15,324 nt of DNA from Mariprofundaceae bacterium. GTDB taxonomy: Bacteria > Pseudomonadota > Zetaproteobacteria > Mariprofundales > Mariprofundaceae. Where the stretch lies: contig JAUZQT010000152.1 in assembly GCA_030950825.1 (NCBI GenBank), forward strand, positions 1 to 15,324. The letters run 5' to 3'. Every line of letters begins with the position of its first letter. Position 1 is the stretch's first letter. The position numbers and the translations under genes were made by a program. Shown here one piece after another: positions 1 to 6,933 of this stretch. Under the pieces are notes generated by a model. It was given only the letters and a program-made list of their open reading frames with translations, did no database searches and was not told where the DNA came from.

Positions 1-331
1 TTTTTTACCATGAGTGCCGTAGCCATGCATACGGTCGATTGGCAAAGGATTCGTTGCGAACAAAGGAGCAAGCGAGGGCGCGGCAGCATTTGTGAATAAT
101 GCGGGTTAGAGCCTAGTTTCGCACTTTGTGAGTATGCTGAATAGTTGCGATTTTTAAAAAATATTAATTTAGCATGTGGAAGCTTGGTAGGAAGTTTTTT
201 TTTGTCAAGACTTGGAAATAGTTTGTGTCAACGCAAAGTAGATGTTGGCAAAAAATCCGTCCATAAATTTTTTGTTATTTTAAATATCCAGAAATAGTAT
301 TTTCTGAATTCAAGTCATAACGGTACAATAC
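1..331. other. Left-edge region without a supportable gene
   Basis: This is the stretch downstream of nrdJb. Positions 1 to about 106 are richer in G+C than what follows, and all three forward frames are open from the left edge and close within a few codons of each other (stops near 93, 97 and 104). It could therefore be the tail of a gene or repeat starting outside the window, but I recognise no protein in any frame. Positions 130-331 are AT-rich. Two TTGACA hexamers, 17 bp apart, read leftwards at 224-229 and 201-206 approximately, but I see no good -10 box behind either one. Confidence 0.4.
289..306 (-). terminator. Possible weak terminator after nrdJb
   Basis: CAGAAA and TTTCTG form a perfect 6-bp stem around a 6-nt loop, 26 bases after the nrdJb stop codon. 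On the leftward strand it is followed by AT-rich sequence but not by a clean T-run, so it would be a weak rho-independent terminator at best. Confidence 0.25.
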
Positions 332-976
332 TTAACCGCACTTCGAGTGACCGCACTCCAAACAAGTATCGCAACCATCCATGCGAACAAGGCTCATGCC
401 AGCGCATTTCGGGCACTGCAAAGCATTTTGCAATGCTGAGTCACCGAGTTTTTCTTTAATTGCTTGTTTTTTAGCGGCCAACTCTGGGCTGCTTAGTGTA
501 CCCTCCAGCATACCAATGGAGATAAGGTGTTGCTGAATAACTTCTCCAATTTCAGCAACGATGGAGGGCATATACTTGCCACCTTTTTTATAATAGCCAC
601 CACGAGGATCAAAGACTGCTTTTAACTCCTCCACCAAGAAAGTAACATCACCACCTTTGCGGAAAATAGCCGAAATAATGCGGGTTAAAGTAACAATCCA
701 CATGAAATGTTCCATATTTTTGGTATTGATGAAAATTTCAAATGGTCGGCGATGTTCAGCTGCCTGATCTTTATTCACCACAACATCATTGATGGTGATA
801 TACATAGCATGTTCGGAGTGCGGAGTTTTGATTTTATAGGTATTGCCCACCAGAACAGGATCACGCTCAAGAAGCGGTGCAATAGCTGTTACATTATCTT
901 CTTTTGCATTTGAGATATCACCTTCGGGTTTTACAACCTCGTAGGCTGTAATTTTATTTTCAATTTTAATGCTCAT
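332..976 (-). CDS. nrdJb: Class II ribonucleotide reductase small partner NrdJb
   Basis: This is the 214-residue second polypeptide of a split, adenosylcobalamin-dependent ribonucleotide reductase; it pairs with the catalytic NrdJa encoded just upstream. The C-terminus is cysteine-rich: C188-x2-C191, C202-x2-C205-x2-C208 and C213. In Pseudomonas NrdJb the terminal cysteines are known to re-reduce the active-site disulfide of NrdJa after each turnover. Residues about 40-125 form the body of the protein; I see no signal peptide or membrane segment, so it should be cytosolic. The start is supported by a GGAGA Shine-Dalgarno sequence 7 bases upstream. It lies 67 bp after nrdJa in the same direction and is almost certainly co-transcribed with it. 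Length is close to the roughly 230 residues of the Pseudomonas protein. The assignment rests on the cysteine pattern plus the neighbour. Confidence 0.88.
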   Translation of the reverse strand: MSIKIENKITAYEVVKPEGDISNAKEDNVTAIAPLLERDPVLVGNTYKIKTPHSEHAMYITINDVVVNKDQAAEHRRPFEIFINTKNMEHFMWIVTLTRIISAIFRKGGDVTFLVEELKAVFDPRGGYYKKGGKYMPSIVAEIGEVIQQHLISIGMLEGTLSSPELAAKKQAIKEKLGDSALQNALQCPKCAGMSLVRMDGCDTCLECGHSKCG

Positions 977-1016
977 ATCCGTTTCTCCATAAATAGTCGC
1001 CTAATTTTTTATTCAG

Positions 1017-1041
1017 CGCCCTACAATCAACGTTGCAGGCG
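1017..1041 (-). other. Intercistronic hairpin between nrdJa and nrdJb
   Basis: CGCC-TGCAA pairs with TTGTA-GGGCG around a 6-nt loop: a 9-bp stem with one bulge and one G-U pair. It starts 2 bases after the nrdJa stop. No T-run follows, so it does not look like a terminator. It may stabilise the upstream mRNA or set the NrdJa:NrdJb ratio; that role is inference. Confidence 0.35.
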
Positions 1042-1043
1042 GA

Positions 1044-3200
1044 TTAAAATTTGCCGTAATACCCTTCTTTTAAAGCATCAAAAAGATTGGCAGCCGTATG
1101 CATTTCACCATCATACTCAATAAGCTGATTCCCCTTTGCCTCAACCACATTGCCATCATCCAAAGTAAATTTATATGTCGTATTGGCAAGATCGTCCTCT
1201 TTGACCAGTACACCCTGAAAGACTTCAGGGTTAAAGCGAAAAGTTGTGCAGCCTTTAAGCCCTTTATCATAGGCATACATATAAATATCTTTGAAATCTT
1301 CATAAGCAAAATCAGTCGGAACATTGGCTGTTTTTGAAATGGACGAGTCTATCCATTTTTGTGCTGCTGCTTGAATATCCACGTGTTGTTTTGGGGTGAC
1401 TTCATCAGCAGCAATAAAGTAGGCTGGTAACTGCTTATCTTGGTCATCGCTATAAGGCATGGCTTCTGCATTGATCTGTGCGCGGTATGCCAGCAGTTCA
1501 TAGGAAAACACATCAATTTTCTCTTTGGATTTTTTTCCTTCACGAATCACATTGCGGGCATAATGATGCGCAAATGATGGCTCAATGCCGTTGGAGGCAT
1601 TATTTGCCAAACTCAAGGAAATCGTGCCTGTCGGCGCAATGGAAGAGTGATGCGTAAAGCGACAGCCATGCTCAATTAAATCATTCAGTAACACTTTATC
1701 CTGATCATCGCCCGTATGTAAAAATTGTTGCATATAGGTGGAATATTTCGCCCACAAAACCCGCGCCTTAACCTTATCACCAATCTGAATACCATCATTC
1801 GCCATTTCTGGGCGTTTGTTCATAAGCTCCGAAGTAATTTCAACATCATCATTCATGATTGGCGCCACGCCTTTTTCCTGCCCAAGGTGTAAGCCTACTT
1901 CAAAGCCTGTGCGCGCCATTTCATAAGATACTTTTTCTGTAAACGCCAATGATTCAGCTGAACCATACTTGCAACCCAGCATGGTAAGCGTTGAACCTAA
2001 GCCTAGAAAGCCCATACCATGACGACGCTTGACATAAAGCTCATTGCGTTGTTTTTCCAGAGGCAAGCCATTGATTTCAACCACATTATCCAGCATACGA
2101 GTAAAAACAGCCACCACTTCATGATAGGTCGCCCAATCAAAAGAAGCCTCATCGGTAAATGCATTTTTTACAAACCTGGTAAGGTTGACCGAACCAAGCA
2201 GACAAGCGCCATACGGTGGCAATGGCTGCTCACCACAAGGGTTGGTAGCGCGCACATCCTCACAGAACCAGTTATTGTTTTTATCATTAACTTCATCAAT
2301 CAGAATAAAGCCAGGTTCAGCATAATCGTATGTTGATGCCATAATAACATCCCAAAGACGCTTGGCTTTGATGGTGCGATAAATTTTGCAGGCAACTTCA
2401 CCTTGATCATTATGCACAACATTATCTTTAAAATGCGGTAAATGCCGCCATACAATATTATTTTCAACATCTTCAATTTCAGATTGATTGGCTGGAAAAA
2501 TCAACTGCCAATCTGCATCCTGTTTGACTGCTTCCATAAAATCTTTGGTAATCAAGCACGATAAGTTGAATTGGCGTAAACGCCCGTCTTCACGTTTTGC
2601 TTTGATAAAATCAATAACATCGGGGTGGGAGATATCAAATGTGCCCATTTGCGCGCCGCGCCGCCCGCCCGCAGACGACACTGTGAAACACATTTTATCG
2701 TAAATATCCATAAAGGATAGTGGCCCAGATGTATAAGCGCCTGCTCCTGTGACATAAGCACCGCGTGGGCGCAGCGTAGAAAATTCATAACCAATGCCAC
2801 AGCCTGCTTTCAACGTTAAGCCTGCCTCTTTCACCATGGATAAAATACCATCCATAGAATCAGGAATGGTGCCAGATACCGTGCAATTGATGGTTGACGT
2901 TGCAGGCTTGTAGGCCTCGGCTCCAGCATTGGACATAATACGACCCGCAGGGATCGCGCCATGTGCCAATGCCCAAACAAAACGATTATGCCAATAGGCT
3001 TGATTGCCTTCTTCTTCAACGTTTGCCAAAGCTCTGGCAACACGCTTCCAGGTATCCCCAATATCTTTATCAACCGCATCGCCACATCGATCCTTTAAGC
3101 GATATTTCATATCCCAAATATCTTCACTGGCGGCTTGTAACTTGATGTCTTGCTCAGGGCTTTGGATTTCGGCGACTGAGGTTTGAAGGTGTGGACTCAT
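1044..3200 (-). CDS. nrdJa: Class II (B12-dependent) ribonucleotide reductase, catalytic chain NrdJa
   Basis: This 718-residue enzyme reduces ribonucleotides to deoxyribonucleotides in the cytosol. It uses adenosylcobalamin to make the active-site thiyl radical, so it needs neither oxygen nor an NrdB radical subunit. The class signature N320-P-C322-G-E324 holds the radical cysteine C322 with its partner Asn and Glu. C106 (in the INCTV stretch) and C333 (in GACLLGSVNL) are the expected redox pair. The region at 131-183 (KAGCGIGYEF, then SSAGGRRGAQMG) is typical of class II enzymes. I see no ATP-cone at the N-terminus. The size fits NrdJa of Pseudomonas (about 730 residues) rather than a single-chain NrdJ, and the missing C-terminal cysteine tail is supplied by the next gene, nrdJb. 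The start has a GGAGAG sequence about 10 bases upstream. The promoter region carries NrdR-like boxes. Confidence 0.93.
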   Translation of the reverse strand: MSPHLQTSVAEIQSPEQDIKLQAASEDIWDMKYRLKDRCGDAVDKDIGDTWKRVARALANVEEEGNQAYWHNRFVWALAHGAIPAGRIMSNAGAEAYKPATSTINCTVSGTIPDSMDGILSMVKEAGLTLKAGCGIGYEFSTLRPRGAYVTGAGAYTSGPLSFMDIYDKMCFTVSSAGGRRGAQMGTFDISHPDVIDFIKAKREDGRLRQFNLSCLITKDFMEAVKQDADWQLIFPANQSEIEDVENNIVWRHLPHFKDNVVHNDQGEVACKIYRTIKAKRLWDVIMASTYDYAEPGFILIDEVNDKNNNWFCEDVRATNPCGEQPLPPYGACLLGSVNLTRFVKNAFTDEASFDWATYHEVVAVFTRMLDNVVEINGLPLEKQRNELYVKRRHGMGFLGLGSTLTMLGCKYGSAESLAFTEKVSYEMARTGFEVGLHLGQEKGVAPIMNDDVEITSELMNKRPEMANDGIQIGDKVKARVLWAKYSTYMQQFLHTGDDQDKVLLNDLIEHGCRFTHHSSIAPTGTISLSLANNASNGIEPSFAHHYARNVIREGKKSKEKIDVFSYELLAYRAQINAEAMPYSDDQDKQLPAYFIAADEVTPKQHVDIQAAAQKWIDSSISKTANVPTDFAYEDFKDIYMYAYDKGLKGCTTFRFNPEVFQGVLVKEDDLANTTYKFTLDDGNVVEAKGNQLIEYDGEMHTAANLFDALKEGYYGKF

Positions 3201-3250
3201 AAAAAGGACTCTCCATGCGGGCGAACAATAAATACGAATAAAATACGCTG

Positions 3251-3264
3251 TTTAGCTAGCTAAA
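3251..3264. repeat. Perfect 14-bp palindrome in the nrdJa leader
   Basis: TTTAGCTAGCTAAA is its own reverse complement and lies between the predicted nrdJ transcription start (about 3313) and the start codon. As RNA it could form only a 5-bp stem with a 4-nt loop, so a protein-binding site is as likely as a structure. No family of binding sites is recognised. Confidence 0.4.
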
Positions 3265-3319
3265 GCTGTTGTGATGGATGAAGTATTACTAACAGCATTC
3301 AATAAAATATTGAGGGCGA

Positions 3320-3347
3320 ACCATAACCACTATATGTTGGGTGTCAA
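3320..3347 (-). promoter_or_regulatory. Sigma70-type promoter for nrdJab
   Basis: On the leftward strand a consensus -35 hexamer TTGACA (3347-3342) is followed by a 16-bp spacer and TATGGT (3325-3320, 4 of 6 matches to TATAAT). Transcription would start near 3313, leaving a leader of about 112 nt before nrdJa. An NrdR-like box fills the spacer. This is a prediction from hexamer match and position. Confidence 0.6.
3327..3342. promoter_or_regulatory. NrdR-like box 1
   Basis: The 16-mer CCACTATATGTTGGGT keeps the C-W-ATAT-x-T-W-G core of the known NrdR palindrome, with about 13 of 16 positions fitting the family consensus as I recall it. It sits exactly between the -35 and -10 hexamers of the nrdJ promoter, where bound repressor would exclude RNA polymerase. 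NrdR is the ATP/dATP-sensing repressor of nrd genes; its own gene is not in this window. Confidence 0.62.
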
Positions 3348-3357
3348 TAAAAATAAA

Positions 3358-3373
3358 CCACATAAGCTAGTGG
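3358..3373. promoter_or_regulatory. NrdR-like box 2
   Basis: CCACATAAGCTAGTGG is a weaker palindrome with matching outer arms (CCAC/GTGG) and the CW and WG half-site bases. About 10 of 16 positions fit the NrdR consensus. On its own it would be unconvincing. Its centre is exactly 31 bp from box 1, which is the three-helical-turn spacing typical of paired NrdR boxes. Confidence 0.5.
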
Positions 3374-3409
3374 TATTGATGCCCATCTTGCTCACTGCTT
3401 ACTCATAGT

Positions 3410-3430
3410 TTATCCACAGACTTATACACA
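3410..3430 (+). promoter_or_regulatory. Tandem DnaA boxes
   Basis: TTATCCACA (3410-3418) and TTATACACA (3422-3430) both match the DnaA box consensus TTATNCACA perfectly. They lie in the same orientation, 12 bp start to start. The Escherichia coli nrdAB promoter carries a similar closely spaced pair and is regulated by DnaA. Here the pair lies about 63 bp upstream of the nrdJ -35 box and 52 bp upstream of the ubiE start, so either promoter could be the target. Confidence 0.65.
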
Positions 3431-3453
3431 GGAAAAACTACTTTTCTGGAGCT

Positions 3454-3465
3454 TCGCTTAAGCGA
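3454..3465. repeat. 12-bp palindrome upstream of ubiE
   Basis: TCGCTTAAGCGA is a perfect palindrome 17 bases before the ubiE start codon, in the probable 5' leader. It could be an operator or a small hairpin over the ribosome-loading region, which otherwise shows no purine-rich Shine-Dalgarno sequence. No regulator is recognised. Confidence 0.3.
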
Positions 3466-3482
3466 CTGTTAGCTTTCAGCTT

Positions 3483-4241
3483 ATGAATAAACAAACACAT
3501 TTTGGTTATGAAACAGTCTCCGTAAATGAAAAAGCAGGCAAAGTAATGGGGGTTTTTTCATCGGTAGCAAGCAAGTATGATGTTATGAACGATGCCATGA
3601 GCGCAGGCATGCACCGTTTATGGAAGTGTCGCATGCTTTCTGCATCATCGGTGCGCGATGATAGCATTGCTTTGGATGTGGCTGCTGGTTCAGGTGATAT
3701 TGCCATCGGTCTATTGAAAAAGATGCGCCAAAACGGTCAACGTACAGGTCGTGTGGTTTTAACCGATCTCAATGCACCCATGTTGGCAGAAGGTGCGCGG
3801 CGCGTGGTGGATGAAGGCTATTTGCCAGGCACCGCTGACTGCATTCAATCGGATGGCACGAAACTTCCCTTTGCGGATAATAGCTTCGATTCTGTCACGA
3901 TTGCTTTTGGCATTCGGAACTTTGTTGATATTGCTGCTGGTTTGGCAGAATTTTACCGCGTTTTAAAGCCTGGCGGACAGTTTATGTGTTTGGAATTTTC
4001 AAAGCCTGTGCTTCCCCTGCTAGATGTCGTGTATGATGCCTACTCATTCAATGTGATCCCTGCTTTGGGCGAACTTATTACCAGTGATCGTGAATCGTAT
4101 CAGTATCTGGTTGAATCGATCCGCCGCTTTCCAGATCAACAGCGCTTTGAGCGCATGATTGAGCATGCTGGTTTTGATTTGGTTCGCCATGAAAATATGA
4201 CTGGTGGTATCGTCGCATTGCATAGGGGCTATAAGATATGA
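3483..4241 (+). CDS. ubiE: UbiE C-methyltransferase of ubiquinone/menaquinone biosynthesis
   Basis: A 252-residue S-adenosylmethionine-dependent methyltransferase. It adds the ring C-methyl group to 2-polyprenyl-6-methoxy-1,4-benzoquinol in ubiquinone synthesis, and to demethylmenaquinol in organisms that make menaquinone. Visible marks are the UbiE/COQ5 N-terminal signature at 24-48 (FSSVASKYDVMND onwards), the SAM-binding motif LDVAAGSGD at 64-72, an acidic residue D95 at the end of strand 2, IAFGIRNFVD at 140-149 and the second family signature SIRRFPDQ at 212-219. Length matches the family. The start codon lacks a clear Shine-Dalgarno sequence, but the family N-terminus fits this ATG. The stop overlaps the ubiJ start as ATGA, and ubiB follows, so the three form one operon diverging from nrdJab. 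Confidence 0.95.
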   Translation: MNKQTHFGYETVSVNEKAGKVMGVFSSVASKYDVMNDAMSAGMHRLWKCRMLSASSVRDDSIALDVAAGSGDIAIGLLKKMRQNGQRTGRVVLTDLNAPMLAEGARRVVDEGYLPGTADCIQSDGTKLPFADNSFDSVTIAFGIRNFVDIAAGLAEFYRVLKPGGQFMCLEFSKPVLPLLDVVYDAYSFNVIPALGELITSDRESYQYLVESIRRFPDQQRFERMIEHAGFDLVRHENMTGGIVALHRGYKI

Positions 4242-4897
4242 GTGTGATGTTTCTTCCATTGCGACTGATCCCTCTGCCTGTGCAATGTGTGGTCATGTCA
4301 TCAGTATTAGATCTGGCATTTTCACGGGATGCAAAGCTAAACGAACATTTGGATGGACTTAACGGCAAGGTATTTCGCATTCATGTCAGCGATATGAATA
4401 CAGTGATGTTTTTGGGTTTCAAATCGGGCCGTACTTGGGTACATACAGATCATCAAGGTGTGGTCGATGTACGTATTGAATCAAGTATCGCTGGCTTTGC
4501 TCGAATGTGTTTTGCCAAAGAAGATCCCGATGACTTGGTTTTTAAGCAGGTGTTAAAATTATCTGGTGATTCTGAATCCATGTTGCGCTTTAAAAAGCTG
4601 CTTGCTGCGGCAGATTTGAACTGGGAACAGGAGTTACGCGCGATTTTTGGTGATTTTTTTGGTACACGTGTCGCCAAGGCTGCGCACACACTGGTCGCGG
4701 CCGAAGCCAAATTCTCCGTGTCATCCAAAGGTATACTCCAAGACTGTCTAGAAAACATGGATACACCCAATAAACAACGTTTACAGACATGGCAAGCAGG
4801 CGTTGAGCAATTATCCCACCAGATGAGCCGGATGAAAGCTAAGCTGACCCGCTTGGATCACCGTTGTGATGCTTTAGAATCACCCCAAAACACATGA
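4238..4897 (+). CDS. ubiJ: UbiJ, SCP2-domain accessory factor of ubiquinone biosynthesis
   Basis: A 219-residue protein without enzyme motifs. It follows the layout of Escherichia coli UbiJ (YigP): a short N-terminal helix, then an SCP2-like lipid-binding fold starting at LNGKVFRIHV (about 42-51) and running to about 125, a helical middle part, and a C-terminal coiled-coil-like helix at about 188-215 rich in heptad leucines and charged residues. In E. coli UbiJ binds the hydrophobic quinone intermediates and is part of the soluble Ubi complex of the late hydroxylation and methylation steps. Sequence identity to E. coli looks low, so the call leans on the domain layout and on position: ATGA overlaps with ubiE before it and with ubiB after it, exactly the E. 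coli gene order. Confidence 0.85.
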   Translation: MSVMFLPLRLIPLPVQCVVMSSVLDLAFSRDAKLNEHLDGLNGKVFRIHVSDMNTVMFLGFKSGRTWVHTDHQGVVDVRIESSIAGFARMCFAKEDPDDLVFKQVLKLSGDSESMLRFKKLLAAADLNWEQELRAIFGDFFGTRVAKAAHTLVAAEAKFSVSSKGILQDCLENMDTPNKQRLQTWQAGVEQLSHQMSRMKAKLTRLDHRCDALESPQNT

Positions 4898-6516
4898 GGC
4901 TGCACGGTAATATTCGACGAAACCTCCGACTCCTACGCATTGGTTATATCTTAACATCCCATGGCATGGCCGCCATGGCCGTCCGCTTGCGTTTGCTGCG
5001 CCCCTATGCTTGGCTAGTGCAACTATTTCGTGAGGATGCCTTACCTGCCGACATCGGCGCACAAATACGTGAAGCACTTGAAAAACTTGGACCTACCTTT
5101 ATTAAATTTGGTCAAATGCTTTCCACCCGTGTTGATTTGTTGCCGTCAGAAGTCGTGTTCGAATTGAAAAAGCTGCAAGATGATGTGCCACCAGCTCCCA
5201 TTGAGCATGTCAGAGAAGTGATTGAACGAAGCTTTAAAAAGCCTTTAACGGGTGAAGGCGGCCTATTTGCCAGCTTTGATGAGCAGGCCATTGCAGCGGC
5301 ATCCATTGCACAAGTACATTTTGCAGAGCTGAACAACGGTCGACAGGTTGCCGTGAAGGTTCGTCGCCCGCATATTCACAAAACAATTGAAGCAGATCTG
5401 GCAATTTTGCGGCTTTTAGCAGCCATGTTTGAGCGTTATTTTCCTGAATATCAGCGCTTGAAGGCCAAGTGTGTTGTTGAAGAGTTTGCAACCAGCATTC
5501 GTGGCGAGTTGAATTTGCGTGCCGAGGCAGCCCATGCCAGTCGTTTTGCTGAGAATTTTGCTTCCATTGACGGCGTTCGTGTACCAGAAGTGTTGTGGGA
5601 CTATACGCACGTTGAAGTATTAACCAGTGAACGAATCACTGGCATTCCGATTGATGAGCGCGAGGCGCTGCAGGCTGCTGGACATGATACTTTAGATTTG
5701 TGTGAACGTGCGACAACCTTATTTTTTCACATGGTCTTTATTGATGGTTACTTTCATGCTGACATGCACCCAGGCAACATCTTTGTGGCCAGTAACGGTG
5801 ATATTATCTTGTTGGACTTTGGTATTGTGGGGCGCTTGGAAGTTCGTCCGCGTCGTTATCTCGCAGATATGTTATTGGCCTTTTTACGCAGTGATTATCG
5901 TAGGGCTGCGGTTGTGCATGTTGAAGCGGGTTATGTACCACGTAATACTGATATATCGGCTTTTGAAGATGCATTACGGGAAGTTGCAGTGCCGATTTTT
6001 AATCGCCCACTGGGTGAAATTTCCATTGCTGAATTGTTACTTTGCATGTTTGCTGTGACGGAACGCTTTCAGATGGAAACTCAGCCCGAATTATTACTGC
6101 TACAAAAAACCATGATGGTCATTGAGGGCGTGGCACGTGAGCTTGCTGATGATGTTAATATATGGGAGTTGGCTAAGCCTCTGGTCTCTACCTGGATGGT
6201 GCAGCATATGGGACCCAAAGCGCAGCTTGAATTTATGGCGAGTGATGTTAAAAATCAACTACATGACTGGATGGTATTGCCTTCGCGTATGGAAAGCGTG
6301 TTTGAGCATGTTGAAAACAGCAATCAAGCAATATTAGCACAAACATCATCGCCTTCTTTTGCAATTATCGGAGCTTTATGTTGTGCCATTGGGGGCGCGG
6401 CATTGATGGCATACAGCGCAGCGGTTCCAGTCTTAATGATCGCACCTCAGTGGGCTTTATTGGGGGGGATCGGGTTGTTATTAACTGGTATAGTGATGGT
6501 TACTCGCTCAAGCTAA
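4894..6516 (+). CDS. ubiB: UbiB, atypical protein-kinase-like ATPase of ubiquinone biosynthesis
   Basis: A 540-residue member of the ABC1/ADCK/UbiB family, membrane-anchored at its C-terminus. UbiB is needed for the early steps of ubiquinone synthesis; its ATPase activity is thought to help extract or present lipid-like precursors to the Ubi complex. Family marks are the KFGQ motif at 71-74, the alanine-rich replacement of the glycine loop (AAASIAQ, 134-140), the ATP-binding lysine K155 in VAVKV, HADMHPGN at 288-295 (D290 and N295) and the metal-binding DFG at 308-310. Two hydrophobic helices at about 493-537 form the expected C-terminal anchor. The start ATG overlaps the ubiJ stop by 4 bases. 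The gene ends 32 bp before the degenerate att site of the integrated element, and I see no convincing terminator between them. Confidence 0.96.
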   Translation: MRLHGNIRRNLRLLRIGYILTSHGMAAMAVRLRLLRPYAWLVQLFREDALPADIGAQIREALEKLGPTFIKFGQMLSTRVDLLPSEVVFELKKLQDDVPPAPIEHVREVIERSFKKPLTGEGGLFASFDEQAIAAASIAQVHFAELNNGRQVAVKVRRPHIHKTIEADLAILRLLAAMFERYFPEYQRLKAKCVVEEFATSIRGELNLRAEAAHASRFAENFASIDGVRVPEVLWDYTHVEVLTSERITGIPIDEREALQAAGHDTLDLCERATTLFFHMVFIDGYFHADMHPGNIFVASNGDIILLDFGIVGRLEVRPRRYLADMLLAFLRSDYRRAAVVHVEAGYVPRNTDISAFEDALREVAVPIFNRPLGEISIAELLLCMFAVTERFQMETQPELLLLQKTMMVIEGVARELADDVNIWELAKPLVSTWMVQHMGPKAQLEFMASDVKNQLHDWMVLPSRMESVFEHVENSNQAILAQTSSPSFAIIGALCCAIGGAALMAYSAAVPVLMIAPQWALLGGIGLLLTGIVMVTRSS

Positions 6517-6548
6517 ATAATTCCGCACACGTTCCTAAGCAAGAAAAA

Positions 6549-6562
6549 TGGTGCCCCGAGTG
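6549..6562. other. Degenerate distal attachment site
   Basis: TGGTGCCCCGAGTG repeats the 3' end of the tRNA-Arg gene (TGGTGCCCTCGAGTG at 8778-8792) with a single missing T, in the same orientation. It is short, so chance cannot be excluded from the match alone. Its place between ubiB and the first element gene, and the arm-like site 60 bp further on, support the reading. Confidence 0.55.
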
Positions 6563-6621
6563 CATCCGCATAGTCTCAATAAAGCTATATTATCAAACAA
6601 GTGAAATCAGTAATCATTGCA

Positions 6622-6632
6622 AAGTACCGTCA
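6622..6632. repeat. Arm-type integrase site, distal end
   Basis: AAGTACCGTCA is identical to two copies in the cluster upstream of the integrase gene (8605-8679). Having the same 11-mer near both ends of a tRNA-integrated segment is what integrase arm-binding sites look like. It lies 60 bp inside the proposed distal att core. Confidence 0.5.
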
Positions 6633-6675
6633 CTTTTAAATCTACCCCCCTATTGTCTACCCGCAGCTTTAACCA

Positions 6676-6933
6676 TCAGCATGTTTTTCCATCAGTCTTG
6701 CCTTGTGCTGCTGTGAGCGTTTTAAACTCTGCTACGGTTATGCCATCCCTTACACAATCAAAGCCGTCTATCAGCTTTTCCTGTATAGTTGACTTGTGGC
6801 TTCGGATTAGCTGCATGACTTCGGGGTCATTGAGTATGCAACTCGGGGCACTCATCGAGACGCGCCCATCCTCACCAAGTGAAAAAATAACATCCTGTTC
6901 AACTGCATCAGCCATGAACCGTGCCGCACTCAT
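6676..6933 (-). CDS. Small TubC_N-like protein of the element
   Basis: An 85-residue protein. Residues about 8-55 follow a pattern I associate with TubC N-terminal docking-like domains: a V-x-F-S-L-G-E-D-G-R-V strand, then MSAP, then a helix with LIRSHKSTIQEKL. Small proteins of this kind are often coded next to replication genes on phages and islands, where their role is unclear; they may mediate protein-protein contact. The start codon overlaps the stop of the broken upstream gene as ATGA, which implies the two were a real, translationally coupled pair. There is no signal peptide or membrane segment. Cysteines at 32, 60 and 85 show no metal-site spacing. Family assignment is tentative and from pattern only. 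Confidence 0.5.
   Translation of the reverse strand: MSAARFMADAVEQDVIFSLGEDGRVSMSAPSCILNDPEVMQLIRSHKSTIQEKLIDGFDCVRDGITVAEFKTLTAAQGKTDGKTC

Noticed and set aside
91..99. Isolated DnaA-box match TGTGAATAA
   Set aside because: A single 9-mer with one free position is expected by chance at this scale; it is far from the tandem pair.
2019..2336. 105-codon forward open frame inside nrdJa
   Set aside because: It is antisense to a clearly conserved enzyme, has no Shine-Dalgarno sequence and no recognisable domain; the same holds for the other antisense frames in nrdJa and carB.
3201..3482. Cobalamin riboswitch expected for a B12-dependent reductase
   Set aside because: I see no B12-box-like sequence or multi-helix fold in the nrdJ leader; the leader is only about 112 nt.
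6378..6716. 112-codon forward open frame across the ubiB end and the att site
   Set aside because: It overlaps the conserved ubiB C-terminal membrane helices in another frame and looks like no protein.
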